Below, in pieces: positions 29,601 through 36,751 of a DNA stretch of 64,000 nt (the first letter of the stretch is position 1; the number at the start of each line of letters is the position of its first letter). Below the pieces are notes generated by a model. It was not told the origin of the DNA. It did not search any database and saw only the letters and a program-made list of their open reading frames with translations. Origin of the DNA: Gemmatimonadaceae bacterium (GTDB taxonomy: Bacteria > Gemmatimonadota > Gemmatimonadetes > Gemmatimonadales > Gemmatimonadaceae); contig JADYYN010000044.1 of assembly GCA_020853635.1 (NCBI GenBank), positions 1 to 64,000 of the forward strand, read 5' to 3'. The position numbers and the translations under genes were made by a program.

Positions 29601-29932
29601 CGCTTCGCCTCGCCTCCCGCCGAGGGCATCACGAAGAGATCGAAGTTGCCGTGCCGGTCACTCGCGAACACCAGCTGCGAGCCATCCGGACTCCACACCG
29701 GCATCATGTCCTGCGCCGCATGCTGGGTGAGCTGCGTAGCCACACCACCCGCCGCGGGCACGCGCCACAGGTCGCCCTGATACGTGAACGCCAACGACTG
29801 GCCGTCGGGCGAGATGGACGGATAGCGCATCCACGTGGGAGCCGATTGCGCATACAGCGACGTGATGGGCGCAGAGACGAGCGCGAAGGCAAGCGCAGAG
29901 CGGAAGGCAACGCCGAGAGATGAGCGGAGCAT
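26690..29932 (-). CDS. Tricorn-type S41 peptidase with TolB-like propeller and PDZ
   Basis: MLRSSLGVAFRSALAFALVSAPITSLYAQ signal; repeated WSPDG/FSPDGK blades; LVVDTRFNGGGDLVADLAMFLSG catalytic region. Confidence 0.93.
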   Translation of the reverse strand: MLRSSLGVAFRSALAFALVSAPITSLYAQSAPTWMRYPSISPDGQSLAFTYQGDLWRVPAAGGVATQLTQHAAQDMMPVWSPDGSQLVFASDRHGNFDLFVMPSAGGEAKRLTFHSTDEFPYSFAPGGRTVVFGGPRMDAASNRQYPTASQPELYQVPVAGGRPVQIITTPAEDARYSADGRLMVYHDRKGGENQWRKHHTSAIARDIWVMDTRAGTHRKITSFAGEDRTPILTDNDRAIYYLSEESGTFNVHKRNLDGSGAQQLTRYRGVPVRFLSMSNTGTLAFGHDGQLFTMRAGGQPQRVDVTLRVDSKANDARVVAVTGGASGMEVAPSGKEVAFIFRGDVFVTSAEGGVTKQLTRTPAVETGLSFSPDGKSIAYASERDGRWGIYEVRRTREAEPYFYASTVVRETALVVNDKQNYQPKHSPDGKQLAYIEDRTTLRVRVLDGGATRTLADSRHIFATTPNVDFQWSPDGKWMLFDYSVPGNAPGEVGLVAADGRGEVINLTQSGFNDGNARWILDGQGMTWFSNRDGLKAVAQSGGAQNDVYGMFFTQGAWDRYRLTKEELALVKEAEAKVPKPKLDSAAAAAAAAVPKVVELDLGNIEERKARFTIHSASLGGALVSKDGESLYYLARFERGLNLWTTNLRTRETKQLVALDAGGGAMTWDKEQKSIFLLANGSISKINPETGKRDMVPIRGEMVVDAAAERAEAFDHVWRKTRDTYYTAGYHGIDWQAIRPVYAKYLPHIGNDFEFAEMLAEMLGELNVSHSGARWAASGAENDATASLGVMLDPTWAAAGAKIDEVLPNGPLAMAGMNVVAGTVIESVDGEAITPTTDIAQRLNRKAGKNVLLELSFSGARRELVVKPVTLADEGRLLYARWVKRNRDEVERASGGKLGYVHIPGMNDGAMRTTFEEVLGKYTMKDALVVDTRFNGGGDLVADLAMFLSGKRFFDYTVDNRSTGFEPNFRWTKPSISLANEANYSDGHCYAYAYKDLKIGQLVGMPVPGTCTFAGWESLQGGIRWGVPGMGVKDAATGKYLENLQTEPDILVMNEFDKVSKGQDQQLTAAIEALLRTIRR

Positions 29933-29986
29933 CGACAGACCGGTTGAGGGATGAGTCCCGCGATCGGGGTAATCTACGCGCGACAC

Positions 29987-30031
29987 GGGGGGTGGGGATT
30001 CGGCTTGGGATCAGCCGATTCCCCACCCCCC
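29987..30031. terminator. Strong GC hairpin between S41 peptidase and rtcB
   Basis: GGGGGGTGGGGATTCGGCT-tgggatc-AGCCGATTCCCCACCCCCC: 19-nt arms, 18 paired. Confidence 0.65.
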
Positions 30032-30054
30032 GCCCGCGCACGCGGTGCTGCGCA

Positions 30055-31284
30055 TCAGTCCTTGTACGGATCGAACTCCCGCGCTCCCGCCATCACCACG
30101 ATGAGCGGACGCAGCGTGTGCAGGACTTCGATGGTGCCCGCCTGCGCCGCCAGCACCTCCGGCAGACGCCGATAGACATGCGGACTCTCGTCCACACCGC
30201 CACCCCGGAGGATGACGCCCTTCTCCTGCACCCACTTGTGCATCATCCCTTCGGAGATGGCACCGCGGAAGGACTTCTGACCGGGCCGACGCTTGCGCGA
30301 GCCCGCCGCGGCCGTACGGGACATCACACGGCCGGCACCGTGCACGGTGGAGTACAGCGCCGCGCGCTGCACCGCCGCCCGTTCGGGCGCCTCGGCCTCG
30401 TCGACCGCAACGCCGCGCACGATCACCGCGTCGTCGCCCATCGAACCGCCGATGAAGCCGTACTGGCCCGGGAACGCCGGCGTCGCACCCTTGCGGATGA
30501 CCACCAGCTCCTCGTCGCCATGCACTTCCTTCCACGCGAAATTGTGGTGGTTGTGCACGAGTTCGAGTTCCGTGCCACCGAGCAGTTGCACGACCTTCCG
30601 TGCGACCCACTCGCGACCGGCGTACGCGTACTGGCCGGCCAACGACATCAGCGTCCAGTAGTCGTGGCCGAGCGGCTGCGTGAGGTCGAACAGCACCTCG
30701 CGCTCCCGCACCCGCGTGCCCCACGCCTCGCCTTCACCGAGGGCGAGGAAGCCCGAGGCGATGGTGTGGCCCAGGCCGCGCGAGCCGAAGTGCACGCCGA
30801 CCCAGATGGCGCCCGCTTCGTCGACGAACACGTCGACGTAGTGGTTGCCGGAGCCCACGGTACCCAACTGCACGCGCGCCTTCTCGCGCAGTTGTTCGCG
30901 GTGTGCATCGGGCACGGCGATCCACGCCTCGTCGTCGAACAACGCGTGGTCGTCCGGCGCGTCATCGGCGCGGTTCTTCCGGCCCACACCGAAGCTCACC
31001 GTCGACTGGATCTCGTCCGCGAGCGCGGAGAGCGTCTTCCGGATCGCGTCCTCGTCGTCGCCGAACGAGGCGAGCGTGAGGTCGGTACGGATGGCCGCGT
31101 TGCCGCAGGCGATGTCGAAGCCGACACCGACCACGGAGACCTGGTTGCGGTAGGCCGCGACACCGCCGATGGGCATCACGTAGCCCACGTGACCGTCGGC
31201 CATGAGTGCGGCGTCCACCGCGTTCGCGCGGACGTGTTCGAATTGGATGAGCGTCTTTTCGTCGTGCTGTCCGAAGATGTGCAT
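30055..31284 (-). CDS. rtcB: RtcB family RNA ligase
   Basis: MHIFGQHDEKTLIQFEHVRANAVDAALMADGHVGYVMPIGGVAAYRNQVSVVGVGFDIACGNAAIRT; GSGNHYVDV; VHGAGRVMSR. Confidence 0.95.
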   Translation of the reverse strand: MHIFGQHDEKTLIQFEHVRANAVDAALMADGHVGYVMPIGGVAAYRNQVSVVGVGFDIACGNAAIRTDLTLASFGDDEDAIRKTLSALADEIQSTVSFGVGRKNRADDAPDDHALFDDEAWIAVPDAHREQLREKARVQLGTVGSGNHYVDVFVDEAGAIWVGVHFGSRGLGHTIASGFLALGEGEAWGTRVREREVLFDLTQPLGHDYWTLMSLAGQYAYAGREWVARKVVQLLGGTELELVHNHHNFAWKEVHGDEELVVIRKGATPAFPGQYGFIGGSMGDDAVIVRGVAVDEAEAPERAAVQRAALYSTVHGAGRVMSRTAAAGSRKRRPGQKSFRGAISEGMMHKWVQEKGVILRGGGVDESPHVYRRLPEVLAAQAGTIEVLHTLRPLIVVMAGAREFDPYKD

Positions 31285-31297
31285 GATGCTGGATGGC

Positions 31298-31323
31298 AGA
31301 TGGTGGAACGAAGATGGTGGAAC
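31298..31323. repeat. Tandem 12-bp direct repeat AGATGGTGGAAC in rtcB leader
   Basis: AGATGGTGGAAC at 31298-31309 and 31312-31323. Confidence 0.85.
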
Positions 31324-31335
31324 TGGGTTCGTCGC

Positions 31336-31379
31336 GCCCTCGGAGCGAGGTGTGAGCGCACCGCGAGCGCTCCGAGGGC
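31336..31379. repeat. 12-bp perfect inverted repeat in rtcB leader
   Basis: GCCCTCGGAGCG (31336-31347) / CGCTCCGAGGGC (31368-31379). Confidence 0.85.
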
Positions 31380-31487
31380 CTGGTTGTGTGCTGTTGGCGA
31401 CCACAGCAGCCCTCGAGTGAAGGGAGTCGCGTGCCGAACACTCGAGTGCTGAACCCATGGAACCTGTGGTGCCATTGGAGCGGAAGA

Positions 31488-31520
31488 AAAAAACCGCCTG
31501 TCTCCGAAGAGCGCAGGCGG
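31488..31520 (-). terminator. Intrinsic terminator upstream of rtcB
   Basis: Minus strand: CCGCCTG CGC TCTTCGGAGA CAGGCGG followed by TTTTTTTC. Confidence 0.85.
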
Positions 31521-31553
31521 GGAGGTCCCCTTCACGGAGTGCGGGCGTCGTCG

Positions 31554-31754
31554 CTATCCGACGGACGCTCGCGGTGCAGTGCCTGCAGTCTTCCTTCGTG
31601 CTTTGTCCTGCGGAATGCCAGCGAACGCCGCCATGATCGCGGTATGATTCGCGTCGTACCCGCGCCCGAGATCACTCGGCGCGTCCAAACGCGTCGCCGC
31701 GCACGGGGCGCTGGCGAGACGGTGGCGAAGCGGGAGTGGGGTTCTGGCGGTCAT
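31554..31754 (-). CDS. Candidate small protein (66 aa) or cryptic transcript between two terminators
   Basis: MTARTPLPLRHRLASAPCAATRLDAPSDLGRGYDANHTAIMAAFAGIPQDKARRKTAGTAPRASVG; stop ~35 nt upstream of a T-tract terminator; no clear RBS. Confidence 0.3.
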   Translation of the reverse strand: MTARTPLPLRHRLASAPCAATRLDAPSDLGRGYDANHTAIMAAFAGIPQDKARRKTAGTAPRASVG

Positions 31755-31795
31755 GGAAGAGAGAGCTCGGTGCGGAACGGGAGTGAAGGTGCCGG

Positions 31796-31870
31796 AAAAC
31801 GAAAAGAGTCGCGTCGATGATCGAGGACACGAGGTTTCCCTCGGGACTCTCAGTGATCGGGACGCGACTC
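31796..31870 (-). terminator. Structured terminator-like element
   Basis: Perfect 10-bp arms GAGTCGCGTC (31806-31815) / GACGCGACTC (31861-31870), inner CGAGG-TTTC-CCTCG hairpin, followed on minus strand by TTTTCGTTTT. Confidence 0.65.
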
Positions 31871-31908
31871 CCTTGCGGCGAGAAGACTACAAACGACAGC
31901 GCGCGCTG

Positions 31909-32286
31909 TCAAGGGCGTTTCAAATACTGCATCGCGTTCACGATGTTGCCCTCGGTATCCGTGAACTGGATCAGCGTCCCGACCTGCTCGATCACGAACG
32001 GCTGGTACAGGAGGGTGCCGCCGGCCGTCGTGACCGCCGCGGCGATCGCATGGATGTCGTCGACGCCGACCGTGCACTCGTAGCCGATCATTCCCCGCCC
32101 CTCCACCGGCGCCTGCCGCTGCGGGAGTGCGCCGTGCACGGCGCCCTCGCGGTCACTCGTGAAGATCCGCCAGAAGTTGGGCGGGCCCCAGGGCTCGAAC
32201 CGCCAGTCGAACACGGACTCATAGAACCGTTTGGCGCGACCACAGTCGTCGGCGTGGATAGCGAAGTGGGCGATGTCGTTCGGCAT
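31909..32286 (-). CDS. VOC (glyoxalase/bleomycin resistance-like) family protein
   Basis: MPNDIAHFAIHADDCGRAKRFYESVFDWRFEPWGPPNFWRI...GYECTVGVDDIHAIAAAVTTAGGTLLYQP. Confidence 0.9.
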   Translation of the reverse strand: MPNDIAHFAIHADDCGRAKRFYESVFDWRFEPWGPPNFWRIFTSDREGAVHGALPQRQAPVEGRGMIGYECTVGVDDIHAIAAAVTTAGGTLLYQPFVIEQVGTLIQFTDTEGNIVNAMQYLKRP

Positions 32287-32440
32287 GGCGTGATCGGAGA
32301 CGGAGGGTGGATGCGGTGCGCGGCGGCACCGTGTGCGTACGCTCGATGCGAGTGCTCGATGCGAGTACTGCGGTCCATTCTAGGACGCCCCCCACTGGCG
32401 AGCTATCGCAGGTCCGTCAACCTTCGTCGCGATTCCGCCA

Positions 32441-32872
32441 CTACTTCTTGATCTTGGAGATCGTCCGGGCGCTCACCTTCGATGGTGACTCCAGATCATC
32501 GACCGCATGACGCAGCGCGCCAGTCACCAGCGCGCGCACCCGCGCATTCCGATAGTCCTTCGGCGTCTGCACCGGCACATGCCGGATCAGCGTCCCCGTC
32601 CCCGCGAGCAATCCATGCGGGTCCTTCAGCGAGGTGCCCTTGTTGAAGCCCAGGTTCACATGGTTCGTGTAGATGGGCAACATGCAGAACGCATCGGACA
32701 ACTTGTCCGTCACGGAGAACACCGCCGTCAGCGCATGCGTGTGATACAGGAGCTCGTTGCTCTCCGGGGCGAGCTCGAGCACGAACGCGCGAAGGTCGGT
32801 GAAGAGCGCGATGAGCGGCGCCTCCTTCCGTTGCAGCAACCGCGCGAAGTCGGGATGGATGGGTCGTGTCAT
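32441..32872 (-). CDS. DUF1801-like protein
   Basis: MTRPIHPDFARLLQRKEAPLIALFTDLRAFVLELAPESNELLYHTHALTAVFSVTDKLSDAFCMLPIYTNHVNLGFNKG. Confidence 0.78.
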   Translation of the reverse strand: MTRPIHPDFARLLQRKEAPLIALFTDLRAFVLELAPESNELLYHTHALTAVFSVTDKLSDAFCMLPIYTNHVNLGFNKGTSLKDPHGLLAGTGTLIRHVPVQTPKDYRNARVRALVTGALRHAVDDLESPSKVSARTISKIKK

Positions 32873-32919
32873 ACGCGCACCAACTTGCCCTCGCGCGCTC
32901 GTAACCGTAAGGTCTGCGC

Positions 32920-33750
32920 ATGTCGCCTCCACGTCACCGCTCGACGACCGACGACGCGCTGATCGTGCGCAGTCTCGCGCTGCGGCTCCCGCCGGGCCAC
33001 CGCATCGACGCACACGACCATGCGTGGCTGCAGGTCGTGTACGCGGAGTCCGGCGTGATGACGGTCAGTGCGGACGACCATCAATGGGTCGTACCGCCGC
33101 ATCGCTGCCTGCTCCTGCCGCCGCGCGTCCCGCACGCAGTCAGCATCGTGAGTACGACAGCGATGCGGACGCTCTATCTCCGGCACTCCCTCGCCCGCGG
33201 CCTCGCCGACGCGATCCGCGTCATGGATGTCTCGCCGTTGCTCCGCGAACTCATCCTGGAGTGTGTGCAACTCGGAGCGCTCGACCGCCGCACGGCGCAG
33301 GATCGCGCACTCGCGACGGTGCTGCTCGCACGGCTCCGCGAGGCGCCGACGCTGGGCGTGGGTCTGCCATTGCCTGCTGATCCGCGCGCACGGCGTGTCG
33401 CCGAGTTCGTGCTCGCCGACCCGGGCGCGTCGCTTCCACTCGCGGACCTCGCCGCGCGCGCCGCCGCCAGTGCGCGCACCATCGAACGCCTCTTCACGGA
33501 CGAAACCGGGTTGTCATTCGGACGCTGGCGTCAGCAAGCGCGATTGCAGCACGCGCTGCGCCGACTCGCTGAGGGCGACCCGGTGACGACCGTCTCACTC
33601 GCCTGCGGATATGACAGCCCGAGCGCGTTCTCGGCGATGTTCCGCCGCGCGCTCGGAGCGAATCCGCGCGACTACCTCAGCGCGCCACGCGCAGCAGCGG
33701 TGCCCCGCCCTGCCACCCGCGCTCGATCACCTCGAAGTCATCCGCGGTGA
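32920..33750 (+). CDS. AraC family transcriptional regulator
   Basis: Cupin-like N-term and C-term AraC HTH: RTIERLFTDETGLSFGRWRQQARLQHALRRLAEGDPVTTVSLACGYDSPSAFSAMFRRALGANPRDYL. Confidence 0.93.
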   Translation: MSPPRHRSTTDDALIVRSLALRLPPGHRIDAHDHAWLQVVYAESGVMTVSADDHQWVVPPHRCLLLPPRVPHAVSIVSTTAMRTLYLRHSLARGLADAIRVMDVSPLLRELILECVQLGALDRRTAQDRALATVLLARLREAPTLGVGLPLPADPRARRVAEFVLADPGASLPLADLAARAAASARTIERLFTDETGLSFGRWRQQARLQHALRRLAEGDPVTTVSLACGYDSPSAFSAMFRRALGANPRDYLSAPRAAAVPRPATRARSPRSHPR

Positions 33751-34762
33751 ACTCCTGGAACGCCGCGGTCAGCGTGCTGCGATTCCAGCGCGGGTCCATC
33801 GTGCCGGTGACCGCGAGGTCAGTACCCACGTCGGCGACGATCAAGCCGTAAGTCTTCATCGCCTGGAAGATGCGTTGCAGCTCCGGTGAGAAACCGCTCA
33901 GGTCAACGTCCACACGCAGCCGCAGCCGCGCGCCCAGCGGCGGTGCGCCATTGATGCTGTTGATGCCGCGTGACGCCGGGAACACATAGCCGTTGCTGCC
34001 GCGCACGGTCACACGGAAAGCGTGCGTGATCGGAGCACTCCGCGACACTTCGTCATAGCGCACGAGGCCCGGGAACACCGCGAGGCCGGCGTTGTCCGCT
34101 GAGACATACCCTTCGACGCGCCGGTCGTTGGAGTTAAGCGGGAACACCGCACCCGCGCCCGCTTCCCAACGCTCGGTGATGGTGTTGTAGCGCGTCGACC
34201 AGGTCTCGAAGAGCAGATTGCGATCGCGATCGACCATGATGAGCTTGCGCCCACCGATGCTACCGCCGCCCGCGACGTTGCCTTCGATGAACCCTTGCCG
34301 CACGCGTGCCTGCCGCGGAATGGGATACCCGCGCGGTGACGCCGGCGCACCACTGTCGGACTCGGCGCCGTACGAGGTGAACGTGATGTCGCTCAGCGGC
34401 TCCTGCGCACTCACGCCCACGTAAGGTACGCCGAACGGCGGCGGACCGAAGTCCGCGGTGAGGCGACGGACCGCATTGGGCTGCGAGACCGATCGGCCGC
34501 TCAGGAACGCGATCAACGAGTCGGACTCCGGATCGACCGGCGCACTCGACACGTCGAGGTTCCACCAGTTGTCCGCGGGCAGGAAGCTGCGGGCGGAGAA
34601 ATCCTGCAGGAGCACGGCGCTGTCAGCGCCGAGCGGATCGGGTCCCAGGTCGAGGTCCTGGATCTCCGAGCACGCGCCGATGGAACCGACGGCGACAACG
34701 ATCGCGCAGCTGACGAACAGGGCGCGAACTCGACGTGAGGGGGTGGTCACGGGGCTTCTCAA
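33677..34762 (-). CDS. Lipoprotein of unknown function, paralogue A
   Basis: Lipobox-like VVAVGSIGACSEIQD; FSARSFLPADNWWNLDVSSAPVD; 74-bp convergent overlap with AraC gene. Confidence 0.8.
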   Translation of the reverse strand: MRSPVTTPSRRVRALFVSCAIVVAVGSIGACSEIQDLDLGPDPLGADSAVLLQDFSARSFLPADNWWNLDVSSAPVDPESDSLIAFLSGRSVSQPNAVRRLTADFGPPPFGVPYVGVSAQEPLSDITFTSYGAESDSGAPASPRGYPIPRQARVRQGFIEGNVAGGGSIGGRKLIMVDRDRNLLFETWSTRYNTITERWEAGAGAVFPLNSNDRRVEGYVSADNAGLAVFPGLVRYDEVSRSAPITHAFRVTVRGSNGYVFPASRGINSINGAPPLGARLRLRVDVDLSGFSPELQRIFQAMKTYGLIVADVGTDLAVTGTMDPRWNRSTLTAAFQEFTADDFEVIERGWQGGAPLLRVAR

Positions 34763-34855
34763 CTGTTGGACGGGACGACTGCCGGTGAATCTCGATGATT
34801 GGAGGTTCGGCAGGGCCCGTCAGAAGTTGAGACAGCGTGTGGCGCAAATCCGGGG

Positions 34856-35911
34856 TCAGGGCGGCGCGCCCCAACCCAGTTGAATCACTTCGAAATCGTC
34901 GGCGTCCAGCCCGTGGAACGCCGGGTTCAGCACGTCGTTGTCCCAGCGCCCATCCATGGTGCCGGACACGTACATGTCCGACCCGTTGTCGGCGACGATC
35001 AACCCGTAGGTCTTCATCGCCTGGAAGATACGGCGCACGTCGGCGGGATAGCCGCTGAGGTCCACCGAGGCCTTGAGTCGGAGACGAGCACCCATCGGCA
35101 GCGCGCCTGACGTGTTGCCCGCCTCGTGCGAGGCCGGCCACACATAGCCGTTGGTGGCCCGCACCGTCACACGGAAGGCATGCGTGATGGGCGCGTTGCG
35201 CGCGGCTTCGTCGTAGCGCACCAGACCGGGGAAGATCGCGAGTCCCGCCGCGTCGGCCGAGGTCCATCCGTCAGGCCTGCGCGCGTTGCTCGTGAGATCG
35301 AAGATTGCGCCGGAGCCCGCGTCCCAGCGCGAGGCGCCGCTGTTCCATCGCGTGGCGTAGAGCTCGAACAACACGTTGCGATCGCGATCGATCAGGATGA
35401 GATGTCGGTCGCCGGAGTTCCCGCCGCCGGCGATACCGCCCTCTATATAGTTGGGTCTCGATCGCGCGGCCCGCGGGATGGGATAACCCACCGAACGTCC
35501 CGGCGCGCCGTTATCCGATTGATTGCCATACAGTGTCCAGTTCACGACCTCCAGCGGTTCATCCGAGGAGACCCCGACGTACGGGATGCCATAGGGCGGC
35601 GGACCGAAGTCCGGATGCATCTGCCGCCGTGCAGTCGGATTGGCGGGCGTCCGATTGGAGATGAAGTCGATGTACTGCGACGAGTTCGCCGCGACCGGTG
35701 CGGATGAGATGTCGAGATTCCACCAGTTGTTCGCGGGGAAGAAGCTGCGCGCGGAGAAGTCCTCGAGCAGTTTCGCGGAGTCCGGGCCCAGTGGGCTCGG
35801 GCCGGCGGGTTCAGTGGTGGAGCTGCTGCAGGCGGCGGCGACCGCAACAAGCAACAGTGCGGTGGTGGCGAGCGCGGCTCGCGGTGCCGCGAGGGAAGGC
35901 GATGGGCGCAT
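34856..35911 (-). CDS. Lipoprotein of unknown function, paralogue B
   Basis: Lipobox-like LLVAVAAACSSSTTEP; FSARSFFPANNWWNLDISSAPVA; shares ITHAFRVTVR..NGYV.PAS and RIFQAMKTYGLIVAD with paralogue A. Confidence 0.85.
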   Translation of the reverse strand: MRPSPSLAAPRAALATTALLLVAVAAACSSSTTEPAGPSPLGPDSAKLLEDFSARSFFPANNWWNLDISSAPVAANSSQYIDFISNRTPANPTARRQMHPDFGPPPYGIPYVGVSSDEPLEVVNWTLYGNQSDNGAPGRSVGYPIPRAARSRPNYIEGGIAGGGNSGDRHLILIDRDRNVLFELYATRWNSGASRWDAGSGAIFDLTSNARRPDGWTSADAAGLAIFPGLVRYDEAARNAPITHAFRVTVRATNGYVWPASHEAGNTSGALPMGARLRLKASVDLSGYPADVRRIFQAMKTYGLIVADNGSDMYVSGTMDGRWDNDVLNPAFHGLDADDFEVIQLGWGAPP

Positions 35912-36049
35912 ACCGGATAGACGACGCAGCTCCGTCCAGGGTGCGTCACCCGCGCCCCATGGCGTCACACCGTGAGGGTTGCGCGACTCTGGTCCCCATC
36001 CCAAATATGTGGCGCACTCCACACCACCTTCTGAGCATGAGGTCGACGC

Positions 36050-36751
36050 ATGCGCCGCGGCACCGCTCTCGCTATCGCAGTCCTGCTACCAGCCCTGCTT
36101 CCGGCACAGGTTCTCACCACACCCGTTTCCGGCCGCGATAGCGTCATCACGCTCTCCGCGTCCCGCTCGTCGCGCGTGGCGCCCGACCGCGCATCGCTCT
36201 TCGTCACCATCGAAGGCGTCGCCGAAACCACCGCCGATGCACTCACCCGAGCAGAGTCCAAGCGCGACGCGGTGATCAAGGCGCTCCAAGCACTCGGCAC
36301 TGCGGTGGAGCTCACGCCGGCCGTGCCGTATTCTGTGGGGCCGACCCCATCGCAACGCGGCTTCCCGAGCGCGCCGTCCAATTCGATGACGGCGAAGATC
36401 GCGTTCCGCGTGAACGTCAAGCAGATCGATCGCCTGGCGCGTGTGCTCGCCACGGCCACCGATGCAGGCGCCGCATCCACCGGACCGGTCATGTACGAAT
36501 CGACGCTGGCGGACTCGCTGCGCCGCATCGAAACCGACGCCGCAATCGCGGGACTCAAGCGCGACGCGGAAGCCATCGCGAAGTCGCTCGGCGGTCGCAT
36601 CGCGAGTCTGATGGACATCAGCGCCACGAATCCCGACCGCATCTTCCCGCAGATGTCGATGTTGCCGAACGAGTCCTTCGGTCAGCAGACGATGGCGCCG
36701 GAGGTGCCGATCTCAGTGAACCTCACCATGCGCTTCAAGCTGACGCGGTAG
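36050..36751 (+). CDS. SIMPL domain (DUF541) protein, secreted
   Basis: ALLPAQVLTTPVSGRDSVITLSASRSSRVAPDRASLFVTIEGVAETTADALTRAESKRDAVIKALQALGTAVE. Confidence 0.87.
   Translation: MRRGTALAIAVLLPALLPAQVLTTPVSGRDSVITLSASRSSRVAPDRASLFVTIEGVAETTADALTRAESKRDAVIKALQALGTAVELTPAVPYSVGPTPSQRGFPSAPSNSMTAKIAFRVNVKQIDRLARVLATATDAGAASTGPVMYESTLADSLRRIETDAAIAGLKRDAEAIAKSLGGRIASLMDISATNPDRIFPQMSMLPNESFGQQTMAPEVPISVNLTMRFKLTR

Noticed and set aside
31488-31560. T-box riboswitch, tmRNA or RNase P RNA upstream of rtcB
   Set aside because: TGGCACCAC resembles a T-box fragment but lies after, not before, the terminator. No tmRNA tag or CCA end and no GAGGAAAGTCCGGGC-like RNase P core were seen.
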